Origin: Hahella sp. HN01
GTDB lineage: Bacteria; Pseudomonadota; Gammaproteobacteria; Pseudomonadales; Oleiphilaceae
NCBI RefSeq assembly: GCF_018986435.1
Contig: NZ_JAHMIN010000024.1
Coordinates: 48,560 to 112,559, forward strand
Direction of reading: 5' to 3'
Length of the DNA: 64,000 nt
The position numbers and the translations under genes are program-made. The notes under the pieces are model-generated. The model ran no database searches, was not told where the DNA came from, and worked only from the letters and a program-made list of their open reading frames with translations. Every line of letters begins with the position of its first letter. Position 1 is the first letter of the stretch. This document shows, one piece after another, positions 48,884 to 58,707 of the stretch.

Positions 48884-49954
48884 ATGTCAGAACTGAAGAA
48901 TGATCGATTTTTACGCGCATTAATGAGGCAGCCGGTGGACGTGACGCCGGTGTGGATGATGCGCCAGGCCGGACGTTACTTGCCTGAATATCGGGCTTCC
49001 AGGGCTCGTGCAGGCAGCTTCATGGACCTGTGTAAAAATGCGGAATTCGCCTGTGAAGTCACGCTTCAGCCACTGGAGCGTTTTGAGCTTGATGCGGCGA
49101 TTCTTTTCTCTGACATCCTCACTATTCCTGACGCGATGGGGCTGGGCCTGTACTTCGAAACTGGAGAAGGCCCCCGTTTCAAAAAGACGGTAAGAACGGA
49201 AGCGGACGTCAACGCGCTGCATATGCCAGACGCGGACACAGATCTCGGCTATGTCATGAACGCCGTACGCACCATTCGCCGGGAGTTGAACGGTCGCGTT
49301 CCCCTGATCGGCTTTTCCGGCAGCCCTTGGACTCTGGCTACTTATATGGTGGAAGGCGGTTCAAGCAAGGACTTCCGTGAAATCAAGAAGCTCGCATACG
49401 GACAACCGGAATTGTTGCATTTGTTGCTGGATAAACTGGCTGATTCCGTAGCAGATTACCTGAATGCGCAAATTCGTGCGGGTGCGCAGGCTGTGCAGAT
49501 TTTTGATACCTGGGGCGGCGCTCTGACTGCTGCGGGATACCTTGAATTTTCCCTGGCTTATATGAAAAAGATCGTGTCGAAGCTGCAGCGTGAGGCGGAG
49601 GGGCGTCCTGTACCGGTGATTCTGTTCACCAAAAATGGCGGCCAATGGCTGGAGCATATTGCAGATGCAGGCGCCGACGCGCTAGGACTCGACTGGACGA
49701 CGGAAATCAGCGAGGCCAGAAGGCGAGTGGGTGATCGGGTTGCTTTGCAAGGCAATATGGACCCGGCTGCATTATATGCGCCTCCTGCTGCGATTCGGGA
49801 TCAGGTCTCACGCATTCTGGCGAGCTTTGGTTCTGGCGAGGGGCATGTCTTTAATCTGGGTCACGGGATCACGCCGGATGTAGACCCAGAGCACGCGAAA
49901 GTCTTTATCGACGCCGTCCATGAGTTGAGCGCGCCTTATCATCAGAATGCCTGA
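48884..49954 (+). CDS. hemE: Uroporphyrinogen decarboxylase
   Basis: HemE decarboxylates uroporphyrinogen III to coproporphyrinogen III in haem synthesis. The 356-residue protein shows [16 protein letters not shown] with the arginine substrate contacts, [17 protein letters not shown] with the catalytic aspartate, and [18 protein letters not shown]. The ending is [23 protein letters not shown]. The ATG at 48884 has GGAG upstream; the in-frame extension to 48806 overlaps the gltD terminator and is not coding. The gltBD-hemE order matches pseudomonads. Confidence 0.98.
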   Translation: MSELKNDRFLRALMRQPVDVTPVWMMRQAGRYLPEYRASRARAGSFMDLCKNAEFACEVTLQPLERFELDAAILFSDILTIPDAMGLGLYFETGEGPRFKKTVRTEADVNALHMPDADTDLGYVMNAVRTIRRELNGRVPLIGFSGSPWTLATYMVEGGSSKDFREIKKLAYGQPELLHLLLDKLADSVADYLNAQIRAGAQAVQIFDTWGGALTAAGYLEFSLAYMKKIVSKLQREAEGRPVPVILFTKNGGQWLEHIADAGADALGLDWTTEISEARRRVGDRVALQGNMDPAALYAPPAAIRDQVSRILASFGSGEGHVFNLGHGITPDVDPEHAKVFIDAVHELSAPYHQNA

Positions 49955-49986
49955 TTGCGATTGGCGTTAGTGGAGTATTTGTAGGA

Positions 49987-51345
49987 ATGGCGAAGAAACA
50001 GACCAGTTACGTCTGCACGGAGTGTGGCGCGGATTACCGCAAATGGATGGGGCAGTGTATTCAATGCGGCGCCTGGAATACGGTCAGCGAGTTTCGTGAA
50101 AGCCGGGCGCCTGTCAAGAGCGCCGCCCGCAGCGGATTTACTGGGCAGCGGGCGCAATTACAGTCTCTGGAAGAGGTCGAACTTGTCGATCTTCCCCGCA
50201 CATCCACTCTGAGTCCCGAGTTTGACCGTGTGCTTGGAGGCGGTATTGTTCCCGGATCGGTTGTGCTGATCGGTGGTCATCCCGGCGCAGGCAAAAGTAC
50301 GCTGTTGCTGCAGACGACCTGTCGACTGGCGGAGCGACACAAAATCCTCTATGTGACCGGGGAAGAGTCCATTCAACAGATCGCCATGCGCGCACGCCGG
50401 CTGCAGCTTAACAGTCACGGTATGCAGGTGATGTCGGAGACGGACGTCGAAAGCGTTCTCGATACCGCGCGCGAGCAGCAGCCGAATATTCTTGTGATTG
50501 ATAGTATTCAGGTCATGCATATGGCGGAGCTGCAATCCGCGCCCGGCAGTGTGGCGCAGGTGCGCGAAGCCGCTGCGGCGCTTACCCGTTACGCCAAGCA
50601 GTCCGGCGTCGCCTTGTTGATCGTCGGCCATGTCACGAAAGACGGCTCTTTGGCGGGGCCCAAAGTGCTTGAGCATATGATCGACGCCTCTATCATGCTG
50701 GAAGGTAACGAAGATAGCCGTTTCCGGACGTTGCGCGCGATCAAGAATCGTTTTGGAGCCGTGAATGAGTTAGGCGTTTTCGCCATGATGGAGACGGGGC
50801 TAAAGGACGTTAAAAATCCCAGTGCTATTTTTCTTAATCGCGAGGGACACACCGCTGCGGGCAGTATTGTGACCGTCGCCTGGGAAGGCACCCGACCACT
50901 GCTGGTGGAAATTCAGGCGTTGGTGGATCAAGGCTTCGGCGCGGCCCCCAGACGTTTGGCGATAGGTTCAGACCCCCAGCGTCTGGCTCTGCTATTGGCG
51001 GTCTTGCATCGCCACGGGGGCTTACACGTGGGGGATCAGGATGTGTTCATTAACGTGGTGGGCGGTGTGAAAATCGCCGAAACCAGTGCGGATTTGGCAG
51101 TATTGATGGCGATATCCTCAAGCTTCAAGGACCGAGCGGCGCCAAGTGATTGGGTGGTGTTTGGCGAGGTGGGTCTGTCAGGAGAGATCCGGCCCGTCAG
51201 CAGTGGGCAGGAGCGTATTGTCGAGGCGGCCAAGCACGGCTTCACCAAGGCGATTGTTCCCAAATCAAACGCACCCAAGAAAGCCCCTGAAGGCATGCAG
51301 GTGATTGGCGTTTCCCGTCTGCAGGAGGCGCTGGAGCTGCTGTAA
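49987..51345 (+). CDS. radA: DNA repair protein RadA
   Basis: RadA is a RecA-like ATPase that drives branch migration in recombination. The 452-residue protein has an N-terminal C4 zinc finger (CTECG and CIQCG), Walker A GHPGAGKSTLLLQ, and the diagnostic AIKNRFGAVNELGVFAM (KNRFG). The C-terminal Lon-like domain has GLSGEIRPVSSGQERIVEAAKHGF. ATG at 49987, 32 bases after hemE. It converges on a PilZ gene, with a shared hairpin at the stop codons. Confidence 0.98.
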   Translation: MAKKQTSYVCTECGADYRKWMGQCIQCGAWNTVSEFRESRAPVKSAARSGFTGQRAQLQSLEEVELVDLPRTSTLSPEFDRVLGGGIVPGSVVLIGGHPGAGKSTLLLQTTCRLAERHKILYVTGEESIQQIAMRARRLQLNSHGMQVMSETDVESVLDTAREQQPNILVIDSIQVMHMAELQSAPGSVAQVREAAAALTRYAKQSGVALLIVGHVTKDGSLAGPKVLEHMIDASIMLEGNEDSRFRTLRAIKNRFGAVNELGVFAMMETGLKDVKNPSAIFLNREGHTAAGSIVTVAWEGTRPLLVEIQALVDQGFGAAPRRLAIGSDPQRLALLLAVLHRHGGLHVGDQDVFINVVGGVKIAETSADLAVLMAISSSFKDRAAPSDWVVFGEVGLSGEIRPVSSGQERIVEAAKHGFTKAIVPKSNAPKKAPEGMQVIGVSRLQEALELL

Positions 51346-51360
51346 CGCGAGGGGCGTTAC
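51342..51360. terminator. Hairpin containing both stop codons of convergent radA and PilZ genes
   Basis: GTAACGC (51342-51348) and GCGTTAC (51354-51360) pair around GAGGG. The left arm contains the radA TAA, and the right arm contains the complement of the PilZ gene's TAA. Only 11 bases separate the two genes. There is no T run. Confidence 0.4.
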
Positions 51361-51734
51361 ACTGTTTCAATCAGTGCGGCGAGTTCTCTTTCCAACAGAT
51401 CGGAACTTCCCAGATTCAACTCCACTAGGCGTCTCAGCGTGGAGGCGCTATCCAGATCCATGTGCTCGCAGGAAAACCCCAGGTGGCCTTTTTCTGCGTG
51501 GCGCAAATGTCCGTTGAAACTGATTAGATGCTCCGCTCCCAGGTTGACGCGAAGCTCAAACGGAGCGTTGGCGTCAGCATCACCCCAGTCTGCAGGCTCA
51601 TGCACCAGTGCGCCGCGAAAAGAGATATCCAATAACTGACTGATCCAGCTGCGGTTGCTTTGTTGAATGGTCACCTCCGCATCGAATGATATACGCTGAA
51701 AACGGCGGCGATCGGAAGAAGTCGTGGGCGACAT
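51357..51734 (-). CDS. PilZ domain cyclic-di-GMP binding protein
   Basis: A 125-residue single PilZ domain. The first binding motif RxxxR is in RRRFQRISF, and the second, DxSxxG, is in LLDISFRGALV, with a further HLGFSCEHMDLDS strand. Both motifs look intact, so nucleotide binding is likely. It is similar in size to small stand-alone PilZ proteins that act on partners by contact. It lies between radA and ettA with its own start at 51734; no partner is evident. Confidence 0.92.
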   Translation of the reverse strand: MSPTTSSDRRRFQRISFDAEVTIQQSNRSWISQLLDISFRGALVHEPADWGDADANAPFELRVNLGAEHLISFNGHLRHAEKGHLGFSCEHMDLDSASTLRRLVELNLGSSDLLERELAALIETV

Positions 51735-51802
51735 AGTTTTTATTCCCTGTAGCGATACCTAAACTATAGTCGCTACATGGGAGAACTTCACGTTGAGAGA
51801 AG

Positions 51803-51826
51803 CGGACGGGGCGTTGACCCCGTCCG
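51803..51826 (-). terminator. Hairpin downstream of ettA
   Basis: CGGACGGGG (51803-51811) and CCCCGTCCG (51818-51826) form a perfect 9-bp stem with a 6-base loop, 14 bases past the leftward ettA stop codon. The minus strand continues CTTCTCTC, a weak pyrimidine tail. Confidence 0.55.
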
Positions 51827-51839
51827 GAAAGAAAGGCTA

Positions 51840-53501
51840 TCAGGCCAAGCGCTTGTATTTCATGCGCTGGGGCACGGCGGCGCTTTCGCCGACGCGTTTC
51901 TTGTAGTCTTCGTCGTATTCGGAGAAGTTGCCTTCGAACCAAACCACTTCACTGTCGCCTTCGAAAGCCAGGATGTGGGTGGCGATACGGTCAAGGAACC
52001 AGCGATCGTGCGAGATGACAATGGCGCAGCCAGGGAACGCCAGCAAGGCTTCCTCAAGCGCTCGTAAGGTCTCAACGTCCAGATCGTTGGTAGGTTCGTC
52101 TAGCAGCAATACGTTGCCGCCTTGTTTTAGCAGCTTGGCCAGGAATAAACGGTTGCGTTCACCGCCGGACAGCTCCTTGACCCGCTTTTGCTGTTCGCCG
52201 CCGCGGAAGTTGAAGCGGGATAGATAAGCGCGGGAAGGGGTGCGATAAGAACCCACTTCAATCATGTCCTGACCGTCGCTGACTTCTTCCCATACAGTTT
52301 TGCTGTCGTCCAGCTCCCGCATTTGTCCAACGTAGGAAAGCTGCACTGTGTCGCCAAGGCGGATAGCGCCAGACTCTGGTTGCTCCATGCCTGCGATCAG
52401 CTTGAATAACGTAGACTTACCTGCGCCGTTGCCGCCGATGACGCCGACAATGCTACCCGGGGGCACATTGAAGTTAAGGTTATCGAATAGCAGTTTGTCG
52501 CCGAAACGTTTCTTGACGTCATTGACTTCAATGACGATATCCCCCAAGCGTGGTCCGGGCGGAATGTAAATCTCGTTGGTTTCGTTACGGGACTGGAAGT
52601 CTTGAGACGATAGCTCTTCAAAGCGGGCCAGACGCGCTTTACTCTTGGCGTGGCGGCCTTTGGGGTTGCTGCGCACCCAGTCCAGCTCTGACTTGATGGT
52701 CTTCTGGCGAGCGGCTTCAGTTCTCTCTTCCTGCTCAAGGCGTTTTTCCTTGGCTTCCAGCCACTGGCTGTAGTTGCCCTCGAAAGGAATGCCGCGACCG
52801 CGGTCCAGTTCCAGTATCCAGCCGGCGACATTGTCGAGGAAGTATCGATCGTGGGTAATCGCTACGACGGTGCCGGGATATTCGTGCAGGAAGCGCTCCA
52901 GCCAGGCAACGCTTTCTGCGTCCAAATGGTTGGTAGGTTCGTCCAGCAGCAGCATGTCTGGCTTGGATAGCAGCAGCTTACACAGAGCAACGCGGCGGCG
53001 CTCGCCTCCGGACAGGGTGCTTACCTGGGCGTCCCAGGGGGGGAGGCGCAGCGCGTCGGCGGCGACTTCCAGCGTGCGCTCAAGATTATGGCCGTCTGTA
53101 GTCTGCAACAGCGCTTCCAGCTTGGCCTGCTCTGCGGCCAGGGCGTCAAAGTCGGCGTCAGGCTCCGCATAGGCTGCGTATACTTCATCCAGGCGCGTCA
53201 TTGCGTTTTTGATTTCTGCTACGGCTTCTTCGACGTTGCCGCGAACATCTTTGCTTTCATCCAGCTGCGGTTCCTGCGGCAGGTAGCCGACATTAATGCC
53301 AGGCTGCGGACGGGCTTCGCCGATAATGTCGGTGTCCACGCCAGCCATAATGCGCAATAGCGTAGACTTACCTGAGCCGTTCAGACCCAGAACGCCGATT
53401 TTGGCGCCAGGGAAGAAGCTGAGAGAGATGTCCTTAAGAATTTCTCGCTTCGGGGGGACCACTTTGCCCACCCGATTCATGGTGTACACGTACTGTGCCA
53501 T
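51840..53501 (-). CDS. ettA: Energy-dependent translational throttle ABC-F ATPase
   Basis: EttA binds the ribosomal E site and gates the first peptide bond according to the ATP/ADP ratio. The 553-residue protein has two ABC domains: Walker A GLNGSGKS with signature LSGGERRRVALCKLL, and GGNGAGKS with LSGGERNRLFLAKLL. Both Walker B regions read LLDEPTNHLD and LLDEPTNDLD. The linker has the charged P-site tRNA interaction motif region. The ATG at 53501 gives MAQYVYTMNRVGKVVPP, the family start; in-frame readings to 53660 are not supported. Confidence 0.95.
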   Translation of the reverse strand: MAQYVYTMNRVGKVVPPKREILKDISLSFFPGAKIGVLGLNGSGKSTLLRIMAGVDTDIIGEARPQPGINVGYLPQEPQLDESKDVRGNVEEAVAEIKNAMTRLDEVYAAYAEPDADFDALAAEQAKLEALLQTTDGHNLERTLEVAADALRLPPWDAQVSTLSGGERRRVALCKLLLSKPDMLLLDEPTNHLDAESVAWLERFLHEYPGTVVAITHDRYFLDNVAGWILELDRGRGIPFEGNYSQWLEAKEKRLEQEERTEAARQKTIKSELDWVRSNPKGRHAKSKARLARFEELSSQDFQSRNETNEIYIPPGPRLGDIVIEVNDVKKRFGDKLLFDNLNFNVPPGSIVGVIGGNGAGKSTLFKLIAGMEQPESGAIRLGDTVQLSYVGQMRELDDSKTVWEEVSDGQDMIEVGSYRTPSRAYLSRFNFRGGEQQKRVKELSGGERNRLFLAKLLKQGGNVLLLDEPTNDLDVETLRALEEALLAFPGCAIVISHDRWFLDRIATHILAFEGDSEVVWFEGNFSEYDEDYKKRVGESAAVPQRMKYKRLA

Positions 53502-53888
53502 GAGATTGAAACCTATATCTTTGATTTGATAGTGAAAACGAAAGCGTTCGCCCGCGTTAAGCCGTTTATGGAAAAAATTCTGAGACTCCATCTGTCCTAA
53601 CGAGTGACGGCTGGAAACTACGCGGGCCTGTCTGGACATTGGCGTAAAGTCCGGCCGCAAGCGTCTGGGCGAATGGAATGGTACTGTGAATGGCCGTTTA
53701 AGTTAGCTGAAATCGTTGTCTTTGGCAAACGGGCGGCGGTTTTGCTAGAGCTTTGACCCGCCTTCTCCGGCGCGCAGTAAAATGGGGTGAAGAGCAGGGG
53801 ATAATCGATTAAAATAGCGGCTTTTCTCACCGCCGTACGCTGACTTCACGAAACTACGGTACTCACTTCCTAGAGATAGAGGCGACAG
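53502..53888. promoter_or_regulatory. Divergent ettA/glyA control region
   Basis: This 387-base gap separates divergent ettA and glyA. Upstream of glyA there is TTGACC (about 53755) with TAAAAT 19 bases later, a poor promoter pair, and a second TAAAAT near 53810. No riboswitch, PurR-like site or small gene was recognised. The in-frame extension of ettA across part of it does not look like protein. Confidence 0.35.
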
Positions 53889-55145
53889 ATGTTTACGCGT
53901 GACATGACCATTGCAAGTTTTGATCCTGATCTTTGGACCGCCATGCAAGGTGAAACCCAGCGTCAGGAAGAGCACATAGAACTGATTGCATCTGAAAACT
54001 ACACCAGTCCACGCGTTATGGAAGCCCAGGGCTCTGCGCTTACCAACAAGTATGCGGAAGGTTATCCCAACAAGCGCTATTACGGTGGTTGTGAATATGT
54101 CGACGTGGTTGAGCAACTGGCTATCGACCGCGCTAAAGCGCTGTTCGGCGCAGATTACGCCAACGTGCAGCCTCACTCTGGCTCTCAGGCGAACGCAGCG
54201 GTATACATGGCCCTGTGTAAACCTGGCGATGTGATCCTCGGTATGAGCCTGGCCCACGGCGGTCACCTGACTCACGGCGCCTCCGTCAGCTTCTCAGGTC
54301 GTATTTACAAAGCAGTGCAGTACGGCTTGAATCCAGAAACCGGTGAGATTGACTACGAAGAAGTCGCCAAGCTGGCGCGTGAGAATAAGCCCAAGATGAT
54401 CGTGGCTGGCTTCTCCGCGTATTCCCGAGTGATTGATTGGGGGCGCTTCCGCGCTATCGCGGACGAAATCGGCGCATACTTGTTTGTCGACATGGCCCAC
54501 ATCGCCGGTTTAGTGGCTGCGGGCGTATATCCCAGCCCAGTGCAGATCGCCGACGTCACTACGACCACGACTCACAAAACATTAGGCGGTCCCCGCGGCG
54601 GTCTGATTCTCGCCAAAGCCAACGAAGAGCTGGAAAAGAAACTGAACTTTGCTGTCTTCCCTGAGAGCCAGGGCGGCCCTTTGATGCATGTCATTGCTGC
54701 GAAAGCGGTTTGCTTCAAAGAAGCGATGACTGATGAATTCAAGCAATATCAGGCGCAAGTAGTTAAAAACGCCCAAGTTATGGCGGAAACTTTTATTCAG
54801 CGCGGATATGACATTGTTTCCGGCGGTACGGACGACCATTTGTTCCTGGTTGACCTGATCAAGAAAGATATCACCGGGAAAGATGCTGACGCGGCATTGG
54901 GGCGCGCCAACATCACAGTGAATAAAAACGCGGTGCCTAATGATCCTCGCTCTCCATTCGTCACCAGCGGCTTACGCATCGGTACGCCTGCCATCACCCG
55001 TCGCGGCATGGGCGAAGCGGAAGCCAAAGAGCTGACTGGCTGGATCTGCGACGTTCTGGACGATATCGAAAACGAAGATACTATCCAGCGCGTTAAGCAG
55101 CAAGTACTGGAGCTGTGCAAACGTTTCCCGGTATACAAAGGATAA
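53889..55145 (+). CDS. glyA: Serine hydroxymethyltransferase
   Basis: GlyA interconverts serine and glycine with tetrahydrofolate using PLP. The 418-residue protein has [40 protein letters not shown], and [14 protein letters not shown] with the PLP-binding lysine. [19 protein letters not shown] is near the end. The ATG at 53889 has GAGGCGAC upstream; a second ATG at 53904 is possible. It is preceded by a 387-base gap from the ettA start that contains no gene. It is followed by a hairpin and then nrdR. Confidence 0.98.
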   Translation: MFTRDMTIASFDPDLWTAMQGETQRQEEHIELIASENYTSPRVMEAQGSALTNKYAEGYPNKRYYGGCEYVDVVEQLAIDRAKALFGADYANVQPHSGSQANAAVYMALCKPGDVILGMSLAHGGHLTHGASVSFSGRIYKAVQYGLNPETGEIDYEEVAKLARENKPKMIVAGFSAYSRVIDWGRFRAIADEIGAYLFVDMAHIAGLVAAGVYPSPVQIADVTTTTTHKTLGGPRGGLILAKANEELEKKLNFAVFPESQGGPLMHVIAAKAVCFKEAMTDEFKQYQAQVVKNAQVMAETFIQRGYDIVSGGTDDHLFLVDLIKKDITGKDADAALGRANITVNKNAVPNDPRSPFVTSGLRIGTPAITRRGMGEAEAKELTGWICDVLDDIENEDTIQRVKQQVLELCKRFPVYKG

Positions 55146-55152
55146 ATAAAGC

Positions 55153-55168
55153 GCTCCCTGCGGGGAGC
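55153..55168 (+). terminator. Hairpin after glyA
   Basis: GCTCCC and GGGAGC pair around TGCG, followed by ATTTGCTTTT. The stem is short (6 bp) and the T tract is interrupted, so termination is probably partial. nrdR starts only 34 bases later. Confidence 0.5.
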
Positions 55169-55202
55169 ATTTGCTTTTCTGGACACAGGATTTTGGTGAT
55201 AT

Positions 55203-55712
55203 ATGCATTGCCCGTTTTGCAGCGCTGCGGACACAAAGGTAATTGACTCCCGCTTGGTCGCCGATGGCAGCCAGGTGCGCCGCCGCCGCGAGTGCGTCTC
55301 TTGCTCTGAACGCTTTACTACCTACGAAGCGGCGGAGTTGGTGATGCCCAGAGTCGTGAAACAAGACGGCACCCGTGAGCCTTTTGACGAAGATAAGCTG
55401 CGGGCGGGCTTCCTGAAAGCATTGGAAAAGCGCCCGGTGAGCATGGAGGAAATAGAAGCGGCTGTAGACCGTATTAAATTCCGTCTGCGCGCCACCGGAG
55501 AACGGGAACTGAACTCCAGAGTCATTGGGGAAGAAGTTATGGCGGAGCTGCGTGAACTGGATCAGGTCGCTTTCGTCCGTTTTGCTTCGGTCTATCGCAG
55601 GTTCCAGGACTTGGATGAGTTTCGCGCTGAGATTGACAAACTCTCCAGAGATGCAGCCACACCCATGATGTCGGAAAAAGCGTCTAATAAAGACGACGTC
55701 ACTTCCAAGTAA
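55203..55712 (+). CDS. nrdR: Transcriptional repressor NrdR
   Basis: NrdR represses ribonucleotide reductase genes in response to (d)ATP. The 169-residue protein has an N-terminal zinc ribbon with Cys3, Cys6, Cys31 and Cys34 (MHCPFC and CVSC), then an [17 protein letters not shown] basic region. An ATP-cone domain (about 48-138) has [16 protein letters not shown]. The start ATG is at 55203. It overlaps ribD by one base, in the nrdR-ribD order common to proteobacteria. No NrdR box was seen in this window. Confidence 0.98.
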   Translation: MHCPFCSAADTKVIDSRLVADGSQVRRRRECVSCSERFTTYEAAELVMPRVVKQDGTREPFDEDKLRAGFLKALEKRPVSMEEIEAAVDRIKFRLRATGERELNSRVIGEEVMAELRELDQVAFVRFASVYRRFQDLDEFRAEIDKLSRDAATPMMSEKASNKDDVTSK

Positions 55713-56830
55713 TGGCTATTTCCTCGCAAGACTATGCATTCATGGCGCGCGCGCTGCGATTGGCCGAGCGTGGTTTATACACCACAGATCCCAATCCCAG
55801 AGTGGGCTGTGTCTTGGTGAAAAATGGCGAGATTGTCGGCGAAGGTTGGCATGAACGCGCCGGTGAAGGGCACGCGGAGGTCAATGCATTGCGGGCAGCT
55901 GGCGACTCTGCAAGAGGCGCTGACTGTTATGTGACGCTGGAGCCATGCAGCCACCATGGGCGTACGCCGCCTTGCGCTGAGGCGCTGGTTAAGGCAGGCG
56001 TACGGCGGGTTGTCGCGGCCATGGAAGATCCTAATCCAAGCGTTGCCGGCAAAGGACTGGCTCTACTGCGAAATGCAGGTATTGAAGCCCATGCCGGATG
56101 TATGGCGGCGGAAGCGGATGAGCTTAATATTGGCTTCTTTCAGCGTATGCGCGCAGGTCGTCCCTGGGTGCGGGTAAAAGTCGCAAGCAGTCTGGATGGA
56201 AGGTCTGCGTTGCTTAATGGCGTCAGTAAATGGATTACTGGCGGCGCCGCGAGAGAAGACGTGCAAAAACTGCGCGCCCGCAGCTCTGCAATTATTACGG
56301 GGATCGGCACAGTGATCGCGGATGATCCCTCGCTGAATGTCCGTAGTCAGGAGCTGGAGCGGATCTGTAATGGTAAGTTGAGGCAGCCTTTGCGAGTGGT
56401 GTTGGACTCCCAGTTGAGATTTCCAGCCGATAGCAAAATGCTCAAACTGCCAGGAAAAATATTGCTGGTTACATGCGCTGACGTTCCTGAAAGTTGGCTC
56501 GCGCAGCGGCGGAATTGCGAGGCTGACTTTGAGGTGCTGAAGCTCACGGGCGAGAATGGGCGGGTTGATCTTACCGCTTTGCTCTCTGCTTTGGCGGCCA
56601 GAGAGTGCAATGAAGTGCTGGTTGAAGCGGGCGCCAACCTGGCGGGCGCTTTTGTCGCACAAGGGCTTGCGGATGAGATTTGGACTTATATCGCTCCCAA
56701 GTTAATGGGGGAGGGGCGTTCAGCATTCGCTTTGCCGTGTTTCGATCAAATGGATCAGGTTATATCTTTGAAGTTAAACGAAGTCCGTCAGGTCGGCGAC
56801 GATGTGCGCATGATCTGGAGGAAGGAGTGA
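55712..56830 (+). CDS. ribD: Bifunctional riboflavin-specific deaminase/reductase
   Basis: RibD deaminates the pyrimidine and reduces the ribose in riboflavin synthesis. The 372-residue protein has an N-terminal deaminase domain (about 1-145) with GHAEVNAL and EPCSHHGRTPPC, holding the zinc ligands and catalytic glutamate. The reductase domain (about 150-370) has VKVASSLDGRSALLNGVSKWITG and the end motif MGEGRSAFALP. The ATG at 55712 overlaps the nrdR stop. Confidence 0.98.
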   Translation: MAISSQDYAFMARALRLAERGLYTTDPNPRVGCVLVKNGEIVGEGWHERAGEGHAEVNALRAAGDSARGADCYVTLEPCSHHGRTPPCAEALVKAGVRRVVAAMEDPNPSVAGKGLALLRNAGIEAHAGCMAAEADELNIGFFQRMRAGRPWVRVKVASSLDGRSALLNGVSKWITGGAAREDVQKLRARSSAIITGIGTVIADDPSLNVRSQELERICNGKLRQPLRVVLDSQLRFPADSKMLKLPGKILLVTCADVPESWLAQRRNCEADFEVLKLTGENGRVDLTALLSALAARECNEVLVEAGANLAGAFVAQGLADEIWTYIAPKLMGEGRSAFALPCFDQMDQVISLKLNEVRQVGDDVRMIWRKE

Positions 56831-56831
56831 C

Positions 56832-57500
56832 ATGTTTACCGGATTGGTAGAAGAAGTGGGCGTAGTGAACGCGATCCGCCAACAGAGCGGCGATTGGGTG
56901 CTGGAAATCGGCGCCACCGGAGGTTTCATGGAGGACGTTCGTCTGGGCGATAGTATCGCGGTAAACGGAGTGTGCCTGACGCTGACGTCAATGAGCGGCA
57001 AAGGCTTCCGCGCAGATGTGTCGCGGGAAACATCTGCGCATACGTCTATTGCTGCATGGCGTTCAGGCGTAAAGGTGAATCTGGAAAAAGCCATGCAGTT
57101 GAGCGCGCGCTTGGGTGGTCATCTGGTGTCGGGGCATGTCGATGGCGTTGGTGAACTGATTTCAAAACAGGAAGATGCGCGCTCTCTACGCTTATCAATC
57201 CGAGCGCCGGAAGATTTGTTGCGCTATATCGCCGCCAAAGGCTCTATCACTGTCGATGGCGTTAGCCTGACTGTTAATGATATCGCCGGGTCTGAAATGA
57301 GTCTGAATATTGTGCCCCACACGGCGCATGCGACAACGCTGGGGGGGCTGAAGACCGGAAGTCTGGTGCACTTGGAAGTGGACCTCCTTGCCCGTTATAC
57401 CGAGCGACTACTGTTTTGCGCTTCCGCTGAAAAGAGCGACGCGAAGACGTCTACAATAAGTAAAGAATTTCTGGCGCAACATGGCTTTTATAAATCATAA
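56832..57500 (+). CDS. ribE: Riboflavin synthase alpha chain
   Basis: Catalyses dismutation of 6,7-dimethyl-8-ribityllumazine to riboflavin. The 222-residue protein has the internal repeat typical of the family. It starts MFTGLVEEVGVV, followed by GDSIAVNGVCLTLTS and SGHVDGVGEL, with a second copy KGSITVDGVSLTVND. Gene names ribC and ribE are both used for this enzyme. The ATG at 56832 is one base after the ribD stop. Confidence 0.98.
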   Translation: MFTGLVEEVGVVNAIRQQSGDWVLEIGATGGFMEDVRLGDSIAVNGVCLTLTSMSGKGFRADVSRETSAHTSIAAWRSGVKVNLEKAMQLSARLGGHLVSGHVDGVGELISKQEDARSLRLSIRAPEDLLRYIAAKGSITVDGVSLTVNDIAGSEMSLNIVPHTAHATTLGGLKTGSLVHLEVDLLARYTERLLFCASAEKSDAKTSTISKEFLAQHGFYKS

Positions 57501-57549
57501 AAGCCACATGCGCTGAAAGCAGATGTGAGTACGATATTTGAGGCTGAGT

Positions 57550-58686
57550 ATGCAGCTTAACAGCGTAGAAGAACTGATTCAGGACATCCGTCAAGGCAAA
57601 ATGGTTATTTTGATGGATGATGAGGATCGCGAAAACGAAGGCGATCTTATCATGGCTGCGGAGATGGTGCGTCCGGAAGACATCAACTTCATGGCGAAGC
57701 ACGCTCGGGGTTTGATTTGTCTCCCCATGACCCGGGAACGTTGTCAGTATCTTGGCTTGAATCCCATGGTGAACGCCAATAATGCGCAATTCGCTACAGC
57801 GTTCACTGTGTCCATCGAAGCGGCGGAGGGCGTAACTACCGGTATTTCCGCGGCAGATCGCGCGCATACAATTAGAGTCGCCGTAGGACGTAACACCAAA
57901 CCGACGGATTTGGTGCAGCCAGGCCATATATTTCCTCTCACCGCCCAGCCTGGTGGCGTGCTGAGTCGTGCGGGTCATACTGAGGCGGGCTGTGATTTGG
58001 CGCGTTTGGCCGGATGCGAACCTGCGGCTGTAATCGTCGAGATCATGAATGAAGACGGCACTATGGCGCGTCGCCCAGAGCTGGAGGCGTTCGCTCGCGA
58101 GCACGGTCTTAAAATCGGCACTATCGCTGACCTGATACATTATCGCGCCACAACAGAGCAGACCATTGAGCGTCTGGAGGAAAACGAGCTGCCGACAGAA
58201 TACGGCGCCTTCAAGTTGGTGACATATAAAGACACGATTCAGGAAAATATTCATTTGGCGCTGGTGATGGGCGAGCCAAGTCCTGATAGACCTGTGCTGG
58301 TTCGCGTTCACTTCGCCGACGTATTGAAAGATTTGTTTGGCGCCATACGCCCAGGTTCTGAGAGCTGGCCCATTGGTAAAGCGCTGGCGAAGGTGGCTGA
58401 AGAAGGCGAGGGAGTGGTGATTCTGCTGGACAGTGAAAGTGGCGAGCAGGATATCAGCGAAAGAGTCCATGATTTCTTTAAGCCCAAGAAAAAGCGGTCG
58501 GGCAATGTTTCTCCGGTTTCCGGAGCGTATCTGACTATAGGTACGGGGTCCCAGATATTAAGGGACCTTGGCGTCGGTAAAATGCGCGTCATGAGCGCGC
58601 CGATGAAGTTCAGCGCGTTGTCCGGTTTTGACCTCGAAGTTGTGGAATATGTTCCCTTTTGTGGCGAAGCCGAGTCAACGAATTAG
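57550..58686 (+). CDS. ribBA: 3,4-dihydroxy-2-butanone 4-phosphate synthase with degenerate GTP cyclohydrolase II domain
   Basis: The first half (about 1-205) makes the four-carbon riboflavin precursor and shows the acidic loop [21 protein letters not shown] and [16 protein letters not shown]. The second half (about 210-378) has the GTP cyclohydrolase II fold, but the zinc cysteines are absent. Where active RibA has RxHSEC and then RCDCG, this protein has [14 protein letters not shown] and PGSESWP. The second domain is therefore probably inactive, as in hybrid RibBX-type proteins, and a separate RibA should exist elsewhere. The ATG at 57550 is preferred over a TTG at 57538. Confidence 0.93.
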   Translation: MQLNSVEELIQDIRQGKMVILMDDEDRENEGDLIMAAEMVRPEDINFMAKHARGLICLPMTRERCQYLGLNPMVNANNAQFATAFTVSIEAAEGVTTGISAADRAHTIRVAVGRNTKPTDLVQPGHIFPLTAQPGGVLSRAGHTEAGCDLARLAGCEPAAVIVEIMNEDGTMARRPELEAFAREHGLKIGTIADLIHYRATTEQTIERLEENELPTEYGAFKLVTYKDTIQENIHLALVMGEPSPDRPVLVRVHFADVLKDLFGAIRPGSESWPIGKALAKVAEEGEGVVILLDSESGEQDISERVHDFFKPKKKRSGNVSPVSGAYLTIGTGSQILRDLGVGKMRVMSAPMKFSALSGFDLEVVEYVPFCGEAESTN

Positions 58687-58707
58687 AGTTAAGTTTGGAG
58701 AGAAGAT

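Noticed and set aside
57501..57549. FMN riboswitch upstream of ribBA
   Set aside because: The gap is about 50 bases, far too short, and the gene lies inside a rib operon.
57451..58470. 339-codon open frame on the minus strand opposite ribBA
   Set aside because: It is fully antisense to a clear ribBA gene and the translation resembles no family. It has long runs of His, Gln and Arg, typical of a shadow frame.
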